Origin: a virus
Length of the DNA: 20,042 nucleotides
IMG/VR virus record: IMGVR_UViG_3300030085_002148
Coordinates: 6,934-26,975 of that record
Reading direction: 5' to 3' (one strand)
Below, one piece after another: positions 14,757-20,042 of the stretch (its first letter is position 1; each line of letters starts with the position of its first letter). The notes below the pieces were generated by a model. It did not search any database. It had not been told where the DNA came from and worked only from the letters and a program-made list of their open reading frames with translations. The translations under genes were made by a program, and so were the position numbers.

Positions 14757-15693
14757 GTTAGAGTCTGTAATAACAACTTTTTCAGAGTATCAAGTAGAAA
14801 TAGAGTGGGACCTCACTATGAGATGTAACTATTCTTGTAGTTATTGTGTAAGTTACAACAATAATGGTCCCACTCATTTTCAGTCTTTAGATCAATATAA
14901 AGAAGCTTTAGAGTATCTTAAAAATTACCTTGGTAATAAAATTGCTAGAATAGATCTTCTAGGAGGAGAACCAATGTTATACAAAGATTGGGACTCTCTT
15001 CTAAATATCATATATGATTTAAATTTTACTCCAAAAGTTATAACAAATTTATCAATACCTAAAAAGACTTTAGAAAAGAAAATTACAAGACTAATACCAA
15101 AAAACTGTATAGACGTCAGTTGGCACCCTCAATTCGCAGATGAAAAAGAAATACTAAGTAAGATTAAGCTTATTCATGAAAGTGGTCACCTTAGATCAGT
15201 TTCTATTCTCGGAGACCTCCGCTACTGGGATAAAGTATTATCAGCGAGAAAAAGTGTTGATTTTTTAGACACAGCTGAGATATCTTATATAAAAGATGAA
15301 GCTACTACTAAAAATACCGTTGCAACGGAGTTAATTAAATATACTGAGGAACAAAGTAAGATTATAAAAGACTCTTGTGCAAAAAAACCAGATATGAAAT
15401 ATATTACAAAAGTTGTTTATACAGATGGAAAAGAAAAAACTTTTAGTACTATTACAGAGTTTTTTTCTAATGGTATTACAAATTTTAAAGGAATGAAGTG
15501 CGATGTAGGACAGTTACGGCTTCATATAAAACCGACTGGAGATGTATTTCCAAGTGCTTGTTTACTTAACTACCCAAAAGCAAAAATGGGAAATATCTAT
15601 AAAAGAGATTTAGTTAAACCAGTTAACTCCATAAAATGTCCATTTACTTTTTGTGGTTGTGGACCAGATTTAAGGATAAATAAATATGCATGA
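14728..15693 (+). CDS. Radical SAM enzyme with C-terminal cysteine-rich domain
   Basis: Uses a [4Fe-4S] cluster and S-adenosylmethionine for radical chemistry. With the chosen start, the cluster motif C33-NYS-C37-SY-C40 (CxxxCxxC) is in an MRCNYSCSYC context, and GGEP at 79-82 binds SAM. The C-terminus has five cysteines (258, 278, 304, 309, 311) around DVFPSACLLN and GNI, the pattern of SPASM/Twitch-type enzymes that carry extra Fe-S clusters and often modify peptides. The start is uncertain: ATG 14701 gives 330 aa but no ribosome site; ATG 14728, within GAAGGTGATG, gives 321 aa. The substrate cannot be identified. It needs low-potential electrons, and the phage carries a reductase gene about 3 kb upstream. 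An 8-base overlap links it to the oxygenase. Confidence 0.85.
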   Translation: MLEKLSETTELESVITTFSEYQVEIEWDLTMRCNYSCSYCVSYNNNGPTHFQSLDQYKEALEYLKNYLGNKIARIDLLGGEPMLYKDWDSLLNIIYDLNFTPKVITNLSIPKKTLEKKITRLIPKNCIDVSWHPQFADEKEILSKIKLIHESGHLRSVSILGDLRYWDKVLSARKSVDFLDTAEISYIKDEATTKNTVATELIKYTEEQSKIIKDSCAKKPDMKYITKVVYTDGKEKTFSTITEFFSNGITNFKGMKCDVGQLRLHIKPTGDVFPSACLLNYPKAKMGNIYKRDLVKPVNSIKCPFTFCGCGPDLRINKYA

Positions 15694-16330
15694 AAAAACT
15701 TATCAACTTAAGCCTATTACTGGTGATCAGCGTCAGGAGTGTTTAAATAAAATTATTATTAAAAAAGAAGTTTTTGATCAAGAGCTTCACTGGCCTACTC
15801 TTTGTAGAATTTTAAACGCAAATAAACATTTATTTAAAAATGAATATTTTATGAAGTCTCAGACTATTAAAGAATTTGCAGGAAGAACTATTCCATTTAA
15901 GTTATTAGACTCACAGAATGAAATTAGATATACATTTAAAATGTACATGAATACCTGTAGATTTTTAGGACAACAGCTAATTCATGATTATACTAAAGAG
16001 TTACATTTTCCAGATAATACAGAATTAACTAGGTGGGAAATGGGCAGAGAAATGACAGCACATTCTGATAATTCTTGGCCTGACGGAAATAAAACTAACC
16101 ATCCAACTTCCTTTAGAACTTGGTCTGGTATATATTATATTAATGATTTGTATGAAGGTGGAGAGATCTATTTTCCTAGATTAGACTGGGCCTATAAGCC
16201 AGTAGCTAACACTCTGTTATTATTTCCTTCTAATGATAACTTCGTTCATGGTGTTACGAAGGTAACTAAAGGTGAGAGATATACTTTTGCTATGTGGTAT
16301 ACACAAGATTTTCAATACCTTGAAATATAG
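15686..16330 (+). CDS. 2-oxoglutarate/Fe(II) dioxygenase, prolyl 4-hydroxylase-like
   Basis: A 214-aa non-haem iron oxygenase that hydroxylates a target using O2 and 2-oxoglutarate. The iron site is H126-x-D128 (TAHSDN) and distal H188 (FVHGV), with R198 (KGERYTFAMW) placed to bind 2-oxoglutarate. Between them is the family block YYINDLYEGGEIYFP at 150-164, typical of P4H-type enzymes. An N-terminal helical part precedes the barrel. AAGGA at 15672-15676 is nine bases before the ATG, which overlaps the radical SAM gene. The likely target is a protein side chain or a small molecule; nucleic-acid bases are also possible. It ends at the structured gap, so it closes this cassette. Confidence 0.86.
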   Translation: MHEKTYQLKPITGDQRQECLNKIIIKKEVFDQELHWPTLCRILNANKHLFKNEYFMKSQTIKEFAGRTIPFKLLDSQNEIRYTFKMYMNTCRFLGQQLIHDYTKELHFPDNTELTRWEMGREMTAHSDNSWPDGNKTNHPTSFRTWSGIYYINDLYEGGEIYFPRLDWAYKPVANTLLLFPSNDNFVHGVTKVTKGERYTFAMWYTQDFQYLEI

Positions 16331-16507
16331 GTATAGGAGTGACGTGACGCTAAGGCAACTCCGTTGCCACGGCTGCGTCTCTCCGAGACTAAAGCTAGAA
16401 AATAGCAATTCAAACCGTGTTCAACAGCTCTTCACCTGCGGTGCTACGTTGTTCACTTGCTAGAAAACATAAATTAGCATATTTTTTACGAAAGGGCAAA
16501 TTAAAAA
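16331..16507 (+). other. GC-rich structured gap, no gene
   Basis: No credible protein gene, but an unusual series of hairpins. GGCAAC (16354-16359), loop TCC, GTTGCC (16363-16368), enclosed by GACGC (16346-16350) and GCGTC (16375-16379); an alternative stem GTCTC (16377-16381), loop TCC, GAGAC (16385-16389); GCTA-GAAAA-TAGC (16394-16406); and CACC-TGC-GGTG (16433-16443). TGCTA (16458-16462) pairs with TAGCA (16475-16479) ahead of a run of six T at 16482-16487, a possible weak terminator. The stretch to about 16450 is far richer in G+C than its surroundings. A weak promoter (TTGCTA at 16457, TATTTT at 16480) overlaps its end. It could be a small RNA, a processing region or acquired DNA. Confidence 0.6.
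16458..16487 (+). terminator. Possible weak intrinsic terminator
   Basis: TGCTA and TAGCA arms separated by 12 bases are followed by a two-base gap and six T residues. The stem is short and AT-rich, so efficiency would be low. The T-run before a gene with no strong promoter is the best support for its being functional. Confidence 0.3.
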
Positions 16508-17248
16508 ATGTCAGATCAAATCGGACTTGAGCGATTTTTACACGAGGGAAGCGAAAGTTATGTTGCTAAACCAGAAAATATAGATACCTACTGGGATAAT
16601 GACTATGACTTGATGGATCCTAGCGGGTGGGAAGTTAGATATAAACACGAAGCCAATATTGTGTTAGGTATAGTAGAAGATCATGGACCAGTTAATAGCA
16701 TATTAGACATAGGATCAGGGCCAGGAAGGTTAGGTGACCTTGTGCTAGAAAATAGCTCTATGCTAGGAAAGAGCTCTGAACTGATATATGATAGAGTAGA
16801 CGGAGACAGTGCTAAAAGAGCTTTTTTACGTAGAAAATATAGGGGTAGGCATTTTTACACACAAAACTTATTTGATTCATTTGATGTATCAGAAATAAAA
16901 GATAAATATGATATGATTGTAATGAATGACTTTTTAGAACATATCAGAAATCCGAGTTTAATTTTGCAAAGATGTAGAGAAAACTTATGTAGTGAAAAAG
17001 GGTTTGTGTTTGTCTCTATCCCAAACTGGAGAATGGAGCATCACTTCTTTTATCCTGGCTTATTTGATTATGATAACTTTATAAAGTTTATGATATTTGA
17101 GGGATTTCATGTGCTTTTTCGGTATCCATCTTGGGGGTCACATGTACCTATTAGAGTTCCTAAACTAGTAAATGTTGAAACTAAATTGACTGACGATTCA
17201 GTTTTTGATTGGAACTGGTATGCATTATTTGCAAAAAATAAGGAGTAG
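16508..17248 (+). CDS. Class I SAM-dependent methyltransferase
   Basis: A 246-aa methyltransferase. Motif I is ILDIGSGPGRLGDL at 65-78 (family E/DxGxGxG), an acidic VDGD stretch at 97-100 closes strand 2, and YDMIVMNDFLEHI at 134-146 is motif IV/V, like UbiG/CAZy-associated enzymes that act on small molecules or sugars. The N-terminus (1-60) and the WxxxxHHFFYPG-like C-terminal third are not recognised. No DNA-methylase tetrapeptide (DPPY or similar) is visible, so a DNA adenine or cytosine target is unlikely. It begins at ATG 16508 after a long spacer from AAAGGG, and ends three bases before the nuclease gene. Confidence 0.82.
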   Translation: MSDQIGLERFLHEGSESYVAKPENIDTYWDNDYDLMDPSGWEVRYKHEANIVLGIVEDHGPVNSILDIGSGPGRLGDLVLENSSMLGKSSELIYDRVDGDSAKRAFLRRKYRGRHFYTQNLFDSFDVSEIKDKYDMIVMNDFLEHIRNPSLILQRCRENLCSEKGFVFVSIPNWRMEHHFFYPGLFDYDNFIKFMIFEGFHVLFRYPSWGSHVPIRVPKLVNVETKLTDDSVFDWNWYALFAKNKE

Positions 17249-17251
17249 TTT

Positions 17252-18217
17252 ATGATTAAAATTTTATGTAGTGCTGATTGGCACATAAATCTTCACAAAA
17301 AGAAAGTGCCGTTCGATTGGCAGACGTCTAGATTTCGTGAGATGTTTCGTAAACTACTCGCATTAGAACAACGCGTGGATGTGCATATAATCGCTGGAGA
17401 CATCTTTGATAAAAAACCAGAACCAGATGAAATCTCTCTATTTTTGAGTTATATCAATTCGGTCTCAATCCCCACATTCATCATCCCCGGCAATCACGAA
17501 GCTACTAGAAAAGGAGAATCTTTCTTTGAGCACCTTACTGAAAAGAACGCTATCAAAAATGAGAACGTGGTGGTATTTACTAGAAACGGACGTGCGACTA
17601 TCCGAGGCGTATCGTTCCAGTTTTTCCCGTATGGCGAAGTACAAACAGATAATCTACCAACACCAGTCCCAGGCGATATACTCGTTACACACATTAGAGG
17701 AGAAGTTCCGCCGCATATTACGCCGGAATATGATTTCTCCCGTCTCGCACCTTGGGGCTTGTGTTTACTTGGCGATCTACACTTTAATCATCGTTATGGT
17801 GACACTAACTGTTACTATCCTGGTTCTCCGGTAAACACAACTTTTGATCGTGATGAAAAAAGACAGTATGGAGTAGATATATATGACTTTATCGATTCAG
17901 CAAACTACAAACGTGAATTTTATGATCTAGACCTGCCTAAGCTACTTCGCCGTACTATTCAGGCAGGAGAGCAGATGCAATCAGATGAACGTCATCATGT
18001 GATTTATGAGGTAAAGGGTAATATTGATCAACTGTCTAAAATTGAACGCTCTGACCTGCTTGACAAAAAAGTAGTAGAAAAACCACAAGAAGATGTGACA
18101 CTTAACCTTAAAAATAAATCTATCTACGAAGAACTAGAGATTTATCTTAATCATATTAAGGTTGCAGATACAAACACAATCTTAGACGAGTTTAAGAGTC
18201 TTGATCTTAGAGTGTAA
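17252..18217 (+). CDS. sbcD: SbcD/Mre11-like nuclease subunit, T5 D12-like
   Basis: The metal-dependent phosphoesterase partner of an SbcC-like ATPase; processes DNA ends and hairpins. The 321-aa chain carries the calcineurin-like motifs: SADWHIN (D9, H11), IAGDIFD (D50), IPGNHE (N81, H82), VTHIRGE (H147) and LLGDLHFNH (D175, H177), then YYPGSP. All metal ligands are present. The gene matches T5 D12 in kind and in place. The N-terminal 200 residues hold the catalytic domain; the C-terminal part is a helical, charged capping region. It starts three bases after the methyltransferase, and its stop lies 17 bases inside the PP-loop gene. Confidence 0.93.
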   Translation: MIKILCSADWHINLHKKKVPFDWQTSRFREMFRKLLALEQRVDVHIIAGDIFDKKPEPDEISLFLSYINSVSIPTFIIPGNHEATRKGESFFEHLTEKNAIKNENVVVFTRNGRATIRGVSFQFFPYGEVQTDNLPTPVPGDILVTHIRGEVPPHITPEYDFSRLAPWGLCLLGDLHFNHRYGDTNCYYPGSPVNTTFDRDEKRQYGVDIYDFIDSANYKREFYDLDLPKLLRRTIQAGEQMQSDERHHVIYEVKGNIDQLSKIERSDLLDKKVVEKPQEDVTLNLKNKSIYEELEIYLNHIKVADTNTILDEFKSLDLRV

Positions 18218-19040
18218 TAGAACATTCTGGAAGTATTCAAACGGTAGTTGGTGGCGTCCTGCAGACTTTAAATGGGGTGCAGTAACTGATAATGTAACAG
18301 TGTCAGTGCCAGAATATAAACACAGAAGCTCTAAATTTAGGTATGATCTTAGTTATCTTGCTCTTAAATTTCATCTTTACCATAAAGGTGACTATGTAAT
18401 CGCTATGAGTGGTGGTATTGACTCTGAGGCGACAGCTGAAACCTTTTATCACTTAGGAATTCGTTTTAGAGTATTAATTTTATCTATATTTGATGGGATG
18501 AATCGCGGGGATATTATATGGGCAGTTAAGTGGTGTAAAGATCGAAACATCTCTTATAAAGTAGTAAAGCTCTCACTTGATGAGTTTATTGACAATACAA
18601 TTCAGCAAGCCATTGATTGTGGACAGTTTATACGCTCACACTCTCAGATGGCTCTCACTCATTTATTTAATTATATAGACCCCGAAGAGATTATAATCTT
18701 CTCTGGACACAATCCTGACTTTCATGATACTATAGGAATAGGTTGGCAAGAAGATTCACCAAATATGGTCAAATACGCTATCAATATGAGAAAAAGATTT
18801 TTTACATTTACCTCGTTAGAACCAATTTTTTGCTGGTATGCAGCAAACTATAGTAGAACAAAAGCAGGTAATAAAGATTCTGAGTTTATATTTAGAGAAT
18901 ATCCAGAATTAAAACGAAGACCTAAACTTACTGGTTGGGAATTTTCTCAACCGTACATGACTAAAATAATTAATAAAATTAACGAATTAAACGGTCACAT
19001 ACCGTATGAACCATTTATAACATGGAAAAGATTTAAATGA
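18201..19040 (+). CDS. PP-loop ATP pyrophosphatase-like protein
   Basis: A 279-aa protein of the N-type ATP pyrophosphatase fold (asparagine synthetase/QueC/ThiI/PAPS reductase group). The diagnostic PP-loop is SGGIDSEA at 70-77 in VIAMSGGIDSEATAETF, preceded by a strand and followed by a Rossmann-like region (FRVLILSIFD, SYKVVKLSLDEF) and a downstream SGHNPDFHD segment. The family activates a substrate with ATP, releasing pyrophosphate, then adds nitrogen or sulfur. The substrate, possibly a base or a tRNA modification, is not identifiable. The N-terminal 65 residues carry WW and WRPADFKW segments I cannot place. The start is a TTG with a weak ribosome site. It lies between sbcD and sbcC, overlapping the first by 17 bases and meeting the second at ATGA. 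Confidence 0.78.
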   Translation: MILECNRTFWKYSNGSWWRPADFKWGAVTDNVTVSVPEYKHRSSKFRYDLSYLALKFHLYHKGDYVIAMSGGIDSEATAETFYHLGIRFRVLILSIFDGMNRGDIIWAVKWCKDRNISYKVVKLSLDEFIDNTIQQAIDCGQFIRSHSQMALTHLFNYIDPEEIIIFSGHNPDFHDTIGIGWQEDSPNMVKYAINMRKRFFTFTSLEPIFCWYAANYSRTKAGNKDSEFIFREYPELKRRPKLTGWEFSQPYMTKIINKINELNGHIPYEPFITWKRFK

Positions 19041-20042
19041 CTCAAGTTACTCTTAAAGAACTTAAATTTTCTAATATGTTTTCTTATGGGAAAGATAATG
19101 TTATAGCTCTTGATAAAGCTAGAATATCTCAGCTTACTGCTCCTAATGGTAGCGGTAAGTCGTCTATCGCTATGATTATTCAAGAGACTCTTTTCAATAA
19201 AAACATTAAAGGAATCAAAAAAGCTGACATACTTAATCGTTGGTCAAAAGAAAAGAACTGGAATTCAGAACTTACTTTTGTTGCTGACGGTAAAGATTAT
19301 GTAGTATCTGTGACTAGAACAGGTGCTCAAACAAAAGTTAAATTAATTGAAAACGGTAAAGATGTCTCAGACCACAAAGTTTTAGACACATACAAAATGC
19401 TCTCACAGATTATAGGACTAGACTTTGAAGTATTTTCTCAGTTAACATACCAATCTTCAACTGATCTGCTTGAATTTCTCAGGGCTACAGATGCAAATCG
19501 TAAAAAGTTTTTAATTAATCTATTCAATCTAGAAAAATATATTGCCGTAGGAGAGAAAATTAAAATACGCTCTTCTGAAGTTGATAAAGAGCTTATTAAA
19601 TTACAAGGTGAGTTAAAAACCATTGAAGATTTCTTATCTATTACAACTATTCCAGATGTAAAATATGAGAAAGAAGTACCAGCAGTAGACGAAAGTTTAC
19701 AGCAGAAAATAGGTGTGTTACAGCAAGAATTAACGAATTACGAAACAACTTGTAAAAAAATTGATAAGAATAATATGTACGTTGAAGAAAGAGATGCTAT
19801 TATTTTTGATGCAGGCTTAACTGCTCCCGCAGAGTTTGAACACTGGGACGAGTATCAAACTCTAAAAGAAAATCTAAATATGTATAAACGTGATATTATG
19901 AAATATGAAAATGATATCGCAAATATTAGAGTTAATGATGTTTGTCCCTCGTGTGGACAAACTATTGATACGTCTCATTTAGAAAAACTAAAGTTAGAGT
20001 TGCAAGATCAGTTAGACGCAGCTAAAACTCTGCAAAATGAAG
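19037..20042 (+). CDS. sbcC: SbcC/Rad50-like ATPase subunit, T5 D13-like, 3'-partial
   Basis: The ATPase that drives the SbcD-like nuclease. Translation from ATG 19037 runs open to the right edge: 335 codons read, no stop. It begins MTQVTLKELKFSNMFSYG, with Walker A APNGSGKSS at 35-43, then a Q-loop region FSQLTYQSSTDLLEFL (about 133-148) with AxxRKKFL, and a charged coiled-coil arm. A zinc-hook motif CPSCG appears at 303-307, so the remaining arm and the Walker B half lie beyond the window. T5 D13 occupies the same place. It starts by an ATGA overlap with the PP-loop gene and has no ribosome site of note. The hook is near residue 305, so the arm is short compared with bacterial SbcC. Confidence 0.93.
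   Translation, partial: MTQVTLKELKFSNMFSYGKDNVIALDKARISQLTAPNGSGKSSIAMIIQETLFNKNIKGIKKADILNRWSKEKNWNSELTFVADGKDYVVSVTRTGAQTKVKLIENGKDVSDHKVLDTYKMLSQIIGLDFEVFSQLTYQSSTDLLEFLRATDANRKKFLINLFNLEKYIAVGEKIKIRSSEVDKELIKLQGELKTIEDFLSITTIPDVKYEKEVPAVDESLQQKIGVLQQELTNYETTCKKIDKNNMYVEERDAIIFDAGLTAPAEFEHWDEYQTLKENLNMYKRDIMKYENDIANIRVNDVCPSCGQTIDTSHLEKLKLELQDQLDAAKTLQNE

Noticed and set aside
16340-16460. A tRNA gene in the hairpin-rich gap
   Set aside because: Short stems exist, but no 7-bp acceptor stem, anticodon arm or T-loop consensus can be assembled on either strand.
16272-16463. 63-aa + strand ORF across the GC-rich gap
   Set aside because: It begins inside the oxygenase gene in another frame, has no ribosome site, and its translation is a low-complexity product of the hairpin sequence.
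1-20042. CRISPR array, insertion sequence or integrase
   Set aside because: No regularly spaced repeats, no transposase or recombinase motifs and no terminal inverted repeats were seen.

Overview
The window looks like the early/replication region of a tailed double-stranded DNA phage (or prophage) with a T5-like replication module. Every supported gene is on the + strand. Genes are packed with 1- to 30-base overlaps, many as ATGA or TAATG junctions, and several use GTG or TTG starts. The sequence is visibly AT-rich. The order ligase, tandem-HTH protein, DnaB-type helicase, DnaG-type primase, family A DNA polymerase, DEAH-type SF2 helicase, SSB-like protein, SbcD-like and SbcC-like subunits recalls T5 (lig, D5, helicase, primase, D9 polymerase, D10, D12, D13). 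The host cannot be read from the sequence. The auxiliary genes (APS-kinase-like, cupin, ferredoxin-NADP reductase, 2OG-Fe(II) oxygenase, amidinotransferase) are of kinds often seen in marine phages, so an aquatic proteobacterial host is my guess.

Layout. (1) 2-1168: NAD-dependent DNA ligase, open at the left edge, with HhH and BRCT domains but no cysteine zinc finger. (2) 1169-1997: a regulatory gap with an inverted repeat, then a protein of four repeated HTH-like units (D5-like). (3) 2039-3856: three genes, an arginine:glycine-type amidinotransferase, a CPYAK-motif protein and a 101-aa unknown, ending at a good promoter. (4) 3919-9347: a DNA-binding protein, helicase, an unlisted 57-aa ORF, primase and DNA polymerase, nearly all translationally coupled. 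(5) 9328-11546: an unknown protein, APS-kinase-like P-loop protein, coiled-coil protein, cupin and ferredoxin-NADP reductase. (6) 11533-13944: SF2 helicase, an unknown protein and an SSB-like protein. (7) 13944-16330: a GT-A glycosyltransferase-like protein, a radical SAM protein with extra C-terminal cysteines and a prolyl-hydroxylase-like oxygenase. (8) 16331-16507: a GC-rich, hairpin-rich gap without a gene. (9) 16508-20042: methyltransferase, SbcD-like nuclease, a PP-loop ATPase wedged between the two nuclease subunits, and an SbcC-like ATPase running off the right edge.

How they work together. The helicase, primase, polymerase, SSB-like protein and ligase can form most of a replisome, with the SbcCD-like pair and the SF2 helicase for recombination or end processing. 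The remaining genes form small accessory cassettes. The most intriguing are the reductase, the glycosyltransferase/radical SAM/oxygenase cluster, the amidinotransferase trio and the PP-loop gene. Together they suggest a phage-encoded chemistry for modifying DNA, protein or metabolites, but no substrate can be read from the sequence.
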